From assembly GCA_948146395.1 (NCBI GenBank), contig OX411543.1:63376534-63440533 (forward strand): a DNA stretch of 64,000 nt, in the 5' to 3' direction. Origin of the DNA: Fragum whitleyi. Its lineage: Eukaryota > Mollusca > Bivalvia > Cardiida > Cardiidae. The notes below the pieces were generated by a model. It did no database searches. It was given only the letters and a program-made list of their open reading frames with translations, and was not told where the DNA came from. Within the stretch, counting starts at the first letter, position 1. Each line of letters starts with the position of its first letter. This document shows, one piece after another, positions 27,401 to 42,400 of the stretch. The translations under genes and the position numbers were made by a program.

Positions 27401-30400
27401 GGTTCTGTTAACGCATGACCTCCCTAAATTTATTGATTACACAAGTCATAAATTCCTTGCCCTTGGGTCATTCATGATGCATACTTAATTAGCATTATTT
27501 TCTGGATAGCCAATGATCGGTGTTTCAGGCGCAAGTTAAGTTTAGGGACATAAAACATAAAGTGGCCTCAGATCAACGATTTTGGATTGCAATCTTCCGT
27601 GGGCTCATCAACAAGTTGATGTGGATTATGAAATCAAATTTAGAACTCCTTTTTTCTCAATCTTTGGTAGTGAATTTGTATTCTCATTCCATTTGTCCGA
27701 ATATTTAAAAGGTCAAGAACAGTGGTACCAAAATGAATATCTCATGTGCCTGACAGTACTCACAGATCTACTTGCGAGAAATAATAGAAAACTGAAATCA
27801 TATATAAAAACATATTCCCCTTAGATTGAAGATGATAACAAATGTTAAACCTTTCAAAGTTATATTCCCCATAATGTGGTTAAAAAATGACTGACTATTT
27901 CATGCAAAGAGAGCGTGCCACTGGGTCAAAACACAACACAAACATTGGCCCTTTTGATCCTCAGAGACATTTACAAAGTGACTTCATATTGAAAATGGGT
28001 TTTACAAGAAACAATTTGTTTGCCTTGTGTCATTGCTTTGATTAATTGTTTTCATAGAATGTAATTTAGTATTTGAAGCAAGTAATTTTATTTATTAGGC
28101 TTAAATGACAATTTTGCGAAATTCATTTAAGGCCTATCCATGAATGATACAGGACTGAATTACAAGCTTCCAAGTGGCAAATTTTTAAAAGTTTTACCCC
28201 GCCTTGCATTCAATTACATGCTTGGTATGGGCTATCAATTTGTTTTCCACATATTTTTTCCCCATTCAAAATATATCAAAATGTACTTTTAATTTTAATT
28301 CCAGCCTTAAGTTTTCACATTTAGGTGGAATTTGATTAGTCTAAAAAAAACCAAGTAAGTCCTATACTTACGTAGGTTGGTGATATTTTTGAGGACATTA
28401 AGAAGCCCCTTTCTGATACTGACATGTCTGTGTTTGGTATCTGCAGTATGCCAGTCATGATACAGAGCAAGAATAGAGGGAACATAATCTCCACCAATTG
28501 TTCGGGCTGCATTGTTTCCTGCAAGAAAGGTGACATAAGAGGTGCGTTATTTAGAGCAAGATTCTTAAGATTCTTATTAAGATTTTTAAGATAAAGCATT
28601 CCTTAGAGCGAGATCTTTAAGCCGCTCAATAAGAATCTTAAGATATCTCAATTAGGTAAGGAAGATGCGTTTGCATTGGGTTAAAACAAGTAGTCATGAC
28701 GACGTTGAATATTTTCACTCAAAATATTGAAAATGGTTCATTACAACGTCTTAAAAATCACATTTAGATGAATTTTTCATCTTGCTCTAACCAACGCACC
28801 TCAGGGGTGTGCAATTCCCATGCCAGCTTGTCCAACATGGGCTTTTCCTCTTGCGGGCAAGTACATTTTTCTAGGCCACTTATCCTTGGACAAGTCAATA
28901 CCAGAGAAAGACTTGATACAGTACTAAAAAGATCTAGGAGAAGTCATCCTTGTTTGTATCAAAGGGGAGAAAACATTGTCTTAAGTGAAGAAAAAGCTGG
29001 GATACAGCATTTTCTTCATAAAAACAATGTTTTTTTCAATATTCATTAATTCATTTTTTTGTGGGCAAGTTCATTTTGATCCTGGAGAAGTAGGAAATCA
29101 ACTTACACTTGTCCATAGACAAGTGGAGAAAAATCTTATATCCACACCCCTGGGTGACACAAGTCATAAATCATGTTATCACTCATCCGCTGGGGTGTTT
29201 GTGGTCAAGAGGTAGAGGGGTGGCTTCCTATCTAGAGGTCCCATGTTCAATTCTTATCATACTGAGTTCTTTCCTAGGCGATCAAATTTAGCGTAACAAA
29301 TGGTTGATTTGCAGAGAGCAGAATTAGAAGGGGGGATTCCAAGTTTTTAGAACTTGTATCCCATAAAATGTAAAATAACTAGGTTTGAAATTAAGAGTAC
29401 TCCAAAAAGAGTTTAGACATTTTATAATCAGTTTCCACAACCCAGGATAAAATATGATTTTTTTTTTTACACATTTTATTTAAAACAAAATTAAAACCTG
29501 TTCATTAATGCTTTTTTGGTTGTCTATTGAAGAATAACAGTAGATTATCAATTAGATAAACTCAATGCCTTTCCAGTGAAATTATCAACAACTTATACCC
29601 AATTTTTTTTATCTTACCCTATCCAACCTCATTTAAGCAGAGCCATAAAAGTGAAGTCATGAATGTTGCACAGCTATCAGGTGCAAAATGACAAGATTAA
29701 GAAAATTTGTCTTTAAATTTTCACATTTGCCTTATGTTTGCATTAAAGAAATAGAATAATTGTTTAATATTTCATTTCATGACCAACAAAAGCTATATTT
29801 TCACTTGTAGCAGATCCAGTTGTGAAAATAGCTTTTGTTGTTCACTCAATGAAATATAAATCGATCTTACACTAAATCAAACAATTATCCTCTATTCCTT
29901 TTATACATTTTGGTGGGTAAAATATGACCTTCTCAGTAGATTATCACTTGGTTTGTCGTCACTTAAACATGAAATTATGTTATGAAATGTTAAACTTACC
30001 CCAATGACTAGATACATTGAGTAGGATTTAATACCCCTTTCAACAGTATTCCAGTCTTGTTTCTGCAGCTTGAGCACCTGACCACAGTATACTGGTGTTT
30101 CATCCACAGAGCCAACAAATTATATTTTCCAGGATTGAAGCTTATTCTATCTAGGTTTGCAATTACTGATTCATAGGTGTGAGACAAATACTGCACAGTG
30201 GACTAGAAGATACCATCAACTTACAAAGCTACAGATAGAGTGGATATTCTGGTTTTCAAACTTATATGATTCATTAGTCCTTATTTAAACCCTTTGTTGT
30301 TGGTACTCCTTTGAAACGTCTCATTGAAGGTACATAGGGATAGTGAAATAAAGATTTTGGACTGAATCTACCCCCCTCTTATCTGGACCCCTGAACTTAC

Positions 30401-33400
30401 TTGACTTTGTCAGGTTATTCAGTATGTCCAATGCATACTTCAACACAGAGGCATGTTTTCTGCTACACTGTAATACAACTTTACACACTGGTGGTATAGA
30501 GTTGTGCTTGCCCAAGTACGATGAGTTTACACCTGTTAAGACATAATTATTTATGAAATAATTACTTCTTAGTGTTGATGTGTCCATCAATAAAGTCTGA
30601 TGGAAGAGGAGTTATATGCAAAAGGTAAAATTCGAGGGCGGAGCCAGAGGATTTTACTTTGCAAATAACTCCTCAATCATCAGACTTTTTCATGGACACA
30701 TCAACATGAAAATGAAAACGTATCCATTATAACACAAACACAATTCTGAAATTTGTTTCATTACCATTTTCTGGGTGTAAAATAGTAAAATTACATTCTT
30801 TCTACATGTAAAATTTATACATAAGTGCATGTAGTTATATTGATGTTGGGAGAAATTCCCGGAAACGAAGCATGTCATTTAGCACCTAGGTTATCTACCT
30901 TCAAAAGCAACAACATTCCCACTCAAGATGGCATTTGACGTCATATATGGGCAGAGCTATCTGTGTACACAGTAAAACACATAACAAATGAATTTTATTG
31001 GGAATAAAGTTCTATGTAATTCATCTTATTTCATATACATGATTTACATCACAGTGTTAAAATGTTGAATAAATACCTGATCAAAATTTCACAACATAAA
31101 AAAGGTAGGTTACAACATAATAAAAGCTAAAATCTTCATTAAATGAAAGATAAACAACACCTTGATATTTATCCACCATTGATTTTCATGATTCAAGCTT
31201 GCATACTTTATGAGTTATCCTTTGGACAAAAAGCAGTTTATAGACTGACAAATAGACCAACTTATGAGTGCAAAGCAATAAACCACTCTCTTCTTCAACA
31301 GGGGAACACAATAATTTACTATAACTATCTTACATTTTCATGCATTTCTCATTGCATTTTCGAAGAATATGCTTTTATCTTGTTTGGGTAAATACACAGT
31401 TGAGTATTAAAACTATAAAGCCATGAATGGCTTGAGTCGCTCCACAGGCTTGAAATTCTTGTTAAAGCAAATAAATGTTTTGACTAGATTTTTAGATATT
31501 TGGGGCTATACTAATGTTGAAAATGATTTTCAAAGTTTTAACTATATAACAGATAGAGAAATGACCTCTGCTATTAAAAGACATATTTTTCATCAAATAA
31601 AAATAATTTTTGGCTGAATGATAATGGGTCACCCAAAGATCATACCAAAAATGTTTGATTGATATCCATCAGTTACATTCTGAGAAAATGTTTTTCATAG
31701 TTTCCACTATTTAACATATTGAGAATTGACCTCCACCCATAAAATGTATATTTTTCATCCAATCAAAATAATTTTTGGTACACTGATAAAGGGTCACCCA
31801 AGGATCATTCCAGTGAAATTTGGTTGATATCCAAAAATCAGATTCTGAGAAAATGATTTTCAAATTTCCCACTATATAACATATAGAGAAATGACCTCTG
31901 CCCATAAAATGCATATTTTTTATCCAATCAAAATAATTCTTGGTACACTGATAAAGGGTCACCAAAGGATCATTCATGTAAAATTTGGTTGATATCCATC
32001 GGTTACATTCTGAGAGAATGATTTTCAAAGTTTCCACTTTATAACATAAAGAGAAATGACCTCCGCCCATAAAATGCATATTTTTCATCCAATCACAATG
32101 ATTTTTTGTAGACTGATAAAGGTTCACTCAAGGATCATTTAAGTGAATTTGGTTGATATCCATCAGTTACATTCTGAGAAAATGATTTTCAAATTTTCCA
32201 CTATATTACATATAGAGAAATGACCTCCGCCCATAAAATGCATATTTTGCATTCGATCACAATGATTTTTTGGAGACTAATAAAGGGTCACCCAAGGATC
32301 ATTCATGTAAAATTTAATTGGTATCCATCAATTAGACTCTGAGAAAACTCACTTTTTACCATATTTGGAAATTAGCCACGCCCATTAAATCCATGTTTTT
32401 CATTGGATCAAAATTTCTTGAACAACTTTGAAAGAGGGTCACCCAAGGATCATTCCTGTGAAGTTTGGTTGAAATCCATCCAGTAGTTTCTGAGGAGAAG
32501 ATTTTTAAAGAAAAAGTTTACGACCGGACGCACGGACGGACGGACGCATGACGGACACAACGCCATGACAATAGCCCCAGTGGCTTTCAGCCAGTGGAGC
32601 TAAAAACTTAATAATGTCTGATTGGCCTGAAGTACTTGACTACTTACTGTTGTTTGTATAGAGTTTAAACACAGGTAGTAGGATCTGTAGAGTTCTGAAG
32701 TTAGTAATATTGTTCTTTATCAGGGTAAGTGTGATCAGTAAAGCTCTGTTTAGTCTAGCTTTCAACGCAAACTTTCTGTCTGAAAAAGAGAAGGAAGGAA
32801 AGACAGGTAAGTCATTGTTAGATCATTTTTATTGAAGAAAAAACTTTTTTTTATATAAAACAAGATGTGTTTTGGAAGCATATATACCCCAAGCAGCATT
32901 TATTTCAAAACTTTGACCTTGTTACATGACCTTGACCTTGGTATCTGCAGGTATTTAGCGTGAGATCTATCATCATACCAAATTTGATCATAGGTGCTTG
33001 AATAGCCTTGAAGTAATTGGCAATGTCGATTCCTTTGATTAACTTTTGCGTAGAAAGATAGACAGAAGCATAACAATATGCCCAAGATCTTAATGATGCA
33101 TTTGGCATGAAAATATCTAAATTGAGCTGTGTGTGCCATTTCCAACAATTTCGTGTGTGTGTTATGGACATACATTCAGCTGAAAAGTCTGGAGAACCAT
33201 ATACAAGAATCATATTCCTACTATGAATAGGTATATTAAGTCAATAGCTATCTATTCAGCGCATAGTGAAAACTTTGATCAGACTGTGCGGCTGCACAGG
33301 CTGATCTGAGTCTTCCTGTTGCACACATGAAAAATTGTTGGAAACGCCAAACAGAGGCTCAACTAGCACTTGAACCTGTCACATAAAAATGGATCATCTG

Positions 33401-36400
33401 TGAAATCCTTTAATTAAGTATTTGAAAAGTACATTTCACACTTCAAACAATTTTTCAAAAGAAGATAGAACAATCATTCTAGATTCAAAAAATCAGCCAA
33501 GTGCGAAAAAATTTGGACCCAAGTCAGTCTGCACAATCAGTGCAGTCTGACTAGGGTCAACACTTTACGGACTACCAAGATGGTCCCTTTTTGCATGACA
33601 GGTCACATTTTTTGTCACACAAGACAAAACAAGAAATAAGTCTCCCTACCTTTCTGTCCTACTCTCCCCAAAACATGATGACATGTTAACATGAACTCTT
33701 CCGATGGACTAGAATCTTCAAACTCCTGCACCAATGTTTGGAACACAATGTTTGTAGCATTCACACTCACAAATGCACTCGCCTTCTTACCAACCTCTGA
33801 AAATTATTAAATTGTGTATTTCTATCAATGTTACACTGGTTATTGTAGTATTAATTCTCTTAAAAGAAATAAATGCAATATTTTCCCGATATATTGGAAA
33901 GAATTTGTAGAGACCTATTTATTAACCTGACTTGATCTAATTTCAAAATTTCCTATTTCAGCAGGTTAAGAGTTAAGATGCCTACAGAATATTCAAGGGC
34001 GTAATTTCCATCATGCACATTACACAAGTGCGTAATAGAAATAAATCCTCTTTTGAAAATTTCATTGATGAATGTTTTGATTATTCACCATGCTCCAATA
34101 TTAGAAGAGGGGAGCAGACGGAGGACATTCTTTTGTCAACAAGAGTTGTCAGTGGACAACGTAGCTTGCCCAAACTGCTGCTTGTCACAAACAGCACTTG
34201 ACCAAAGATGTAAGTCTAGGTCAATATTTTTTGTTTAAGTCCATGATCTAATATATATAACAGTCTGTTTTAGAAATAAGAAAGAAATAAAGGTATAATG
34301 GCAAAAAGTAAAAGCACATAGAAAATATAATTAAGGTTAAAGTTTTTTTGTTAAAGTTTTTATAAGTACATTAAAGGTCAAGGTCAAATTATCAAGGACC
34401 TTGGTTACTGGTGAAAGCCTATCACATGGTCAGTTTGTGTATGAGGTCATGATGTCCCTAGGTAAAAGCACTCAGAAAATAAAAGCAAGGTTAAAGTTTT
34501 TGGTTGAAGTCTTTGTAAGTCGAAAATAAAAGTCTAGGTCAAGGTCTAGGTCAAGGTCAAAATGTTAAGGAGCTTGGTCTCTGGTGAAAGCCTATCACTT
34601 AGTGAGTGTGTATATGAAGTAATGATGTCCCTAGGTAAAACAATCAGAAAATATAAGCAAGGAAAAAAGATTTTGGTTAAAGTTTTTGGTTAAAGTTTTT
34701 GTAAGTCCATAAAAGGTCAAGGTCAAAATGATAAGGACCTTGGTAACCAGTGAAAGCCTAATACCATATAATGTATATGAAGTTATGATCTCCCTAGGTC
34801 AAACAATCAGAAAATAAAAGCGTTTAAGTTTTTTGTTTAAAGTTTTTCTAAGTCCATAAAAGGTCAAGGTCTAGGTCAAAATGTCAAGGACCTTGGTAAC
34901 CAGTGAAAGCCTATCACCTAGTGACTGTGTATATGTAATGACGTCCCTTGGTAATATCATTCAAAAATTATAAGCAAGATTAAAGTTTTTTGGTCGAAGT
35001 TTTTGGTACAAATTTTTCTAAGTCCATAAAAGGTCAAGGTCAAAATGTCAAGGCACTTGGTCTTTGGTGTAAGCATATCACCTGGTGAGTGTATATATGA
35101 AGTGATGATGTCCCTTGGTGAAGCATTTAGAAAATATAAGCCAAGATTAAAGTTTTTTTTGTTAAAGTTTTATTGGTTTAAGTTTTTGGTTAAAGATTTT
35201 TTTAAAAGGGTCAAGGTTACTGTCTCAAGATCATTTTGATATGGGTGCTTGTCTTAAATGAAAGCCTATACCCTAATGAGTGTTTATGTAAAATATAAAG
35301 CCTCTTAAGATTAATATTGATAGAAATAAAAAACTTTAACCTTAATGCGAACGCCGACACGGACGCTGATGCCGACATCCAAGGGTATGACAACAGCTCT
35401 TCCGAGACTTTCTGCCCGGGCGAGCTAAAAAGCACATATTGCCTTTATCCTAAATAATCTATGTTGGTTGCCTTTTGAGTGCGTTAAAATTTCAAAATCC
35501 TAGTTAAGCCTATGGTATTTTGAGTTACGTTCTCCATTATTCCAATTTGAATAATGTAAAATGATATCCAGCAGTCAGCTCTATTACTCAAAGTGTCTTT
35601 GATCTATGACTAGCTCTATTTTTAGCTGTAGTATAAAACAGTATGATACTCACGTGTTTTACCCAGCAGTTCACTACAAATGTTAATTATATTGACTAAA
35701 ACAGCCCTGTCTGTAGCATTCTGAAATATGTACCAATAAGTTGTTGGCAGAAAACATTATCACATAATTTTGTTGCATGCAAACAATATCAATTATTGAG
35801 AGATTTAGATAATGAATAGTGTCATAGAAAAGAAGGTGTATGTGAGAAACACATTAAGCGTAACAAAAGCTTAAATATGGAGAATAGCTGGCTAACAAAA
35901 TCAATTAATGAGAACCGCAAAGATCTAGATAAACAAGTGCATGTCGTATTGCGATGCAATACAGGAGTCCCCCACCGGATAACAAAAAATCCTCTCTTAT
36001 AATATATCTCCTACTTACTAGATCTATAACTGTAAAAGTTTAAAGTTGCTTGCACTTATAGTTTAGGAGATATGATTCGGACAAGAATGTAAGGGTAAAG
36101 ACAACAAAGGGCAATAACTCAAAAAGTGGACATGGCAGAGTAACAGTTCTTGTACATGACACTTGTCCTCAATAAGATCTATAAGTGTACAAAGTTTAAA
36201 GTTGCTAGCACTTATACTTTAGGAGATATGATCCGGACAAGAATGTAAGGGTAAAGACAACAAAGGGCAATAACTCAAAAAGTTGGTGTGGCTGAGTTAC
36301 GGATCTTGAACATGACACTTTGCCTCAATGAGATCTATAAGTGTACAAAGTTTGAAGTTGCTAGCACACATAGTTTAGGAGATATGTTCCAGACAAGAAT

Positions 36401-39400
36401 ATAAGGGTAAAAACAACAAAGGGCAATAACTCAAAAGGTGGGCGTGGCAGAGAAACGGTTCTTGAACATGACACTTTGCCTCAATGAGATCTATAAGTGT
36501 ACAAAGTTTGAAGTTGCTAGCACTTATAGTTTAGGAGATATGTTCCGGACAAGAATGTAAGGGTAAAGACAACAAAGGGCAATAACTCAAAAAGTGGGCG
36601 TGGCATAGTAATGGATCTTGAACATGACACTTCTGCTCAATGAGATCTATAAGTGTACAAAGTTTGAAGTTGCTAGCACTTATAGTTTAGGAGATATGAT
36701 TCGGACAAGAATGTAAGGGTAAAGACAACAAAGGGCAATAACTCAAAAAGTGGGTGTGGCTTAGTTACGGATCTTGAACATGACACTTCTCCTCAATGAG
36801 ATCTATAAGTGTACAAAGTTTGAAGTTGGTAGTACTTATACTTTAGGAGTTATGATCCTGCACCAGAATGTAAGGGTAAAAACAACAAAGGGCAATAACT
36901 CAAAAAGTGGGCGTGGCAGAGTTATGGTTCTTGAACATGACACTTTGCCTCAATGAGATCTATAAGTGTACAAAGTTTGAAGTTGCTAGCACACATACTT
37001 TAGGAGATATGTTCCGGACAAGAATGTAAGGGTAAAAACAACAAAGGGCAATAACTCAAAAAGTGGACGTGGTAGAGTAACGGTTCTTGAACATGACACT
37101 TCTCCTCAATGAGATCTATAAGTGTACCAAGTTTGAAGTTGCTAGCACATATGGTTTAGAAGATATAGCCCGGACAAAAGCGTGACGGACAGACGGACGG
37201 ACGGACGGACAGACGGACGGACGGACAGACGGACAGACGGACAGACGGAATCGAGCAAACCTATAGTCCCCCAACCGGTAACCGGTCGGGGACTAATAAA
37301 TAGTGTCAAAGAAAAGAAGGTGTATTACGAGGGTTTGGTGCAAGACTTTAGTAAGTGTATATACATTGTATATACACTTACTACAATCTTGCACCAAACC
37401 CAAAATTTGAGAAACACATTCAGCCTGATAAAAGCTTGAATATGGAAAATAACTAATTCACAATCTTTAAAATCTGTCCTTTAATGTGTCTGATAACATT
37501 GATATCAGCATGGCAATATCAACAAAAAGTATCTCCATATTACGAAAGATTTCACAGATATTTATTAAAAACTTGGTAAAAATTAAAAGAGATGTATCTT
37601 TAAGTTCAGTGAAAATTAAAGAGATGTATCTATAAGTTGCACTTGCTTAGCAAACAGATAGACAGATAGGCAGTGAAAAAAACATTGATGTGCATTTTGA
37701 TGCAAAGGCATTAAAAATAGCAATCATATTTAACCCTTGTCACGCTAAACCCGGGATATTCTTGCTTTGGCAGGAGGTATAGACAAAGATCAGCCTGCAC
37801 CTTTGTGCAGTCTGATCTTAGTCTAAACCACCTGATTGTCCCCTTTCAAGGCAGAGTTGTTCATGAAATTTATTTTCAATAAGAAAGATTACCCCAAACC
37901 CTTGGATATTAGGGCTTTCAGTACTTTGATATGAGTGCAATGCTGAAAGAGGATTTCAATTCAGCATGACAAGGGTTAATACTGACAACACTTCAATTTT
38001 ACAAAAGCTTCTTTTTTGATGAGGAAATATATTATAATAACAAAGCTTTTTCATTTTGTGTTGTATTCATTATATACTCAATGCAAAATCAATCAGGTTT
38101 TGTGCAAATTTCCTCATATGGTGCTTGCCATTTTATCTATACATATATGTTTTGTGCAGTTTTACAATGACCATCTTACCTCTAGTATATCAAGAGTAGT
38201 TCTATTATAATACTTTTGTGAAGTACCCTATAACAAGTCATTTTCAAAAATAAGTAAATGAGGTCAAACATGATTCAATACGTAGTTTTCTTATGGTGAT
38301 TCAGAGCTTCCAATGGAAAAAAGTTATACATAAGATAAATTTGACTGAAGCTAAGAATCAAAATGACAATTTCTTAAGAGACCTAAAGTTTTTATAAGTT
38401 CATTTTTCAAATGCTTAGGATATACAAACTACATTCAAGAATTGTAAAAAATATTAAATTAGAAACATAGTAGATACAGCAATAGTACTCACCTTTAGGG
38501 TTTGAAGTAAAAGATCTAGCTGTGCTTGGTTCTTTAGAATTGAATCTCGGTGGATTTTTTCTGTAATGGTAAATCATTAAGACATTTTTACCTTTAAATG
38601 TCCCAAAACTCAAAGCTGTATTCAGGCTGCAATGTCAAAAGCATCAAATATTAAAATCACCCCTTTCCTTTACTTTAGACAAGTCAGGCATGTGAATTCA
38701 ACACTCCTGACATTCTAGAATTGACATATGAAGCAAATTTACCATTTGTTTTGAAGATCTGGAATATCTTAAAAGTAGCATCCGCAGGCCATAATAAAAA
38801 GAGGATGATTAAAGTAAAAGTTATAAGACGAACAAACAGATGGATGAATGGCTGCATGGACACACAACTGACACCAGGCCATGACATAAGCTCCATGGGA
38901 CTATGACCAGTGGGGCTATAAACCAACTATGGTGCATTAGGGAAAACAAAGACACCAGCAAGCTGTGAAGTACCTGTGCATCTGGGCCCGAGGTTATAAA
39001 ACTTTTCTCAGGCTCAGACTCAAATTTCACAAAATTTTAAATTAAAATAAATGTATGAAAAAAACAAAAGATAATATTAATAAGTTGTTATTTATAACAA
39101 CTTATTAATATCATCTTTTATGTTAACACATTAACATGAGCAATAAAACAGAATTATGGCTTTAACCTCAAATTGAAATTTGAGAAAATTTTGATATGAG
39201 CCCGAGAAAAGTTTTATACGCTCGGGCACTGATAAGTATCTTTATTTTCCCTACAGGGCTTGTGTTTGATCCTTAAGGCAGGGTTTTGACTCCCCAAAAT
39301 CTGAAAATTTTTAAATATCCTATTTTGATCCCTTAAATTATCTATCCAGGGGTCATTTTGGACTCCATCATTTTCAAAATAGTATCTTGATTCTGCTTCA

Positions 39401-42400
39401 AATCTTTAATGTACACGAATAATTTGTCTCCTTCATATTCTTTTATAAGAGATTCATATTATATATGAACCCCTCCATAAGATATGAAGGAGAAAATTTA
39501 ATCCAAATAAGTAAACCAGCATTACCAGGAAATAGTTACCTTTTATTCCTTTGTTTTATCATTTTGAACCCTTCAACAGCAGTTTTGACCCCTAGGAATT
39601 CAGTGTCGATGGGGCGATGACTCCTGAATTTGTAAAGCTAGCACAAGCCTTGCTCTACATGGAGTTTCAACACCTCTTATCATCTAATTCTTTAGGTATA
39701 GTCAAGATATTTGTGATTTGAGATTTGTGTCATTTCTAATCTGATTTTTGAGGTATTCTTAATTTACTTTTGCATATTTTCACCAGGGTCTAATTTTCGC
39801 CTAATTTTCAGTCTATAACAATCTGAAACTGATAAAAAACTGAATTACCGTATTTATTCTAATAATTGCTTGAGCGTTTATTAGAATAGTCATGAATGAC
39901 TATGTTGGGGGTGGGCGATTATTAAAATAATTCTTGTGAAGATATGTATATTTAATTCTACCATAAATTGATGTTCAATAAAATAACAATTCCCATCTGG
40001 TATGATGCCCGGATAAACTGTTGATTTCCCCAAGTAATAACACTGAAGATCTTTCTATTCTTTAACACTTTCCTGTTTTACAAAATTTTGGACCTGTCCA
40101 GATTCAAAGGTTTTGCAGACGAAAATTTAAAGAGGATTTAATCTGAAAAATAACCATTCAGTAGGGTAGAAAATATTGTGGAAAAAGAAGAAATTGCTTG
40201 TCAGAAGCAATTCCGTTTTTCACAATGTTTTCTCAATCATAAAATCACAGGCACGTAAAAAGCAGGGATTAAACAACAAAGGGTTAAATAGAGAATGAAA
40301 CCAATGCCAGAGGATCATATTTCGATGCCTATTTTTTTTACTGATACTTATTTTTTTTCCAAAGACTAAAAGCGTTTAAGCATAAAAGAGTCCTAAAATC
40401 AAACAATCCTAAAGTTTCAGAGTATTGTGTTATTCTTCGTTTTCACATTTTGTAAAACCCTGTATATTGCTGTTCTGACTTGAAAAAGATCGTAACTGCA
40501 ACTAACTCAATATGTTGCATCAATTAAGTACTCATATATCTAAGTTGCAAACTGGCCATTGAAAATAAAAATTAAGTCATAAGAAAGAATTATGCGCAAT
40601 TTTCTACCTGCAGTAAAATAAAATAAATGATCCCGTTTTCCTTAATTTTAAAATCCATGATGTAGCCACAAAAAATGACTGGAGTATGAATTTATCCTAA
40701 TAATTGAAAGGGTTTGACATCTCCCGGGTCAAGTGTAAAGTAGGGTTCACACGGCATGTTTAAGCAGATATGAAAAACCAGACATGTTTTGAAACATATA
40801 TGTTTTTGGGTTTCAGACGGTATGTTTTACATATCTGCTTTGGATGACCCAGGTCAGTTATTTCTCAGGTGAAGTATTGTATTACATTACTGGAATGTGG
40901 AGATGGATATCTATTTCTTACCAAGTCACTTTGCCCATTTTAATTAACAAGAAATAAAAAGATAGAAAAAGAATCATGCTAGTTATCAAAAGACAAACAA
41001 ACAAACAGCATCAAAGAGTATTAAAATGCAACTTCTCAAACAAACACTAAGAATAATGATTATGATAAACACAATAATACTGATAATAAAAACTTTCAAT
41101 TGGTTCAAATAAAAGTGTTTCTTTTTTCAAAATTCTAAGTTTCCCCCATATAAATTTTCTTCTTATCAATAATTCGGATATTACGAAATGAAATATTGCG
41201 CATTCTGTGTCTGTACAGTAAATATGCTAGTTATAGCTAGGAGATCAAACTATTAATGTCATAACTACAGCTGAGAACAAGCTCTGTGATTGCATAGCTC
41301 AGACTTCCTCTCAGCTTTTAATTTTTGTTTTACGCTGCTTTCAACAATCTGTCAGTTATATTGCTGTGACTAGTGCACTTAACAATGGATTTCTGGTATT
41401 TAATTCACAGGCATCACATCCTTTCCTCAACTCTTGTCAACCCATTGGTGGGAGACAAATTGCCGGAAGGATGAGTGCCGCCGTCGGGGAGCGAACCCAG
41501 GACTTCCAATTTGCCTGTACGGCGCACTCCAAACTGTTCTATTACGACGGCCCATGTCGCTGTAGGTAACATCATGTGAAATGAAGTAAAGGTGTTTGCA
41601 TACAGTTTTTCTATACTTTTTACTGCAAGAATACCGATTCTTAATTAACCTCTTAAAACAATGCATTGGAAAAGTCTAGAAAAGTGTTATCTGACAATGA
41701 TTTACTCTTTAGTTCATGAAAGATAATGTTACATCAAGATTGACCAAATATTTCTTTTCATACCTCTATGAAAAAATGATAAAGTGAGTACCATATTGAT
41801 CTGGCGAATATATCTATCGGTGCATCTGTGAAAAGAATGCTACTACATGTAGCTGGTATTTTTGTAGGAAAAAAACTATCCATGGAAAAATTTCAAGAAT
41901 CGTCATTATTTCATTACTTAATGATATCAAGTTAAAGCATCCAAAAAATGTTGCTTCATTGGTTTATGAAACATATAAAATTAGTCACACTACTATGCCT
42001 AGAGTGTGGTGACGATTTCGCTTTATATACCTCTATCAATCAAAAAATAAAAGTTCTTTTGAATATTGTGTGAAAAGAACAAGAAATGTCAGTATTTATG
42101 GGAGTTATAATAGTTTTGCTTTCCTTTGACAAAACTAAGATTAGTCATTTTGGAAGCCACATTTTTTGGGGGGTGGGGGGTGGGAGATTGTTCAATAGCA
42201 TTTTATAGAAAATAATTGAAATATTTAACTCTTTTTCAATTCTTAGTAGGATTTTGCTCGTGGAGCTTTCAATGAAATGATTGATTCATTCATATGATAC
42301 CAAAAGTAAACAGTTTGTCCAGGTAATTGACAAGTATAAACAGATGTTATCAAGTCATCTCGGTCAGTATCCCAAGAAAAGCTTCTAATTGGTCAATTCT

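Noticed and set aside
31711..32127. 138-codon minus-strand ORF with repeated NDPWVTLYQ and MKNMHFMGGGHFSIC motifs
   Set aside because: It runs antisense through A core repeats. The repeated protein motifs simply follow the ~170-bp DNA period, and similar fragments appear in every A copy.
36000..37300. Tandem repeats that might be a CRISPR array or satellite
   Set aside because: Units are contiguous ~155 bp without unique spacers and are bounded by Helentron-like ends; eukaryotic sequence.
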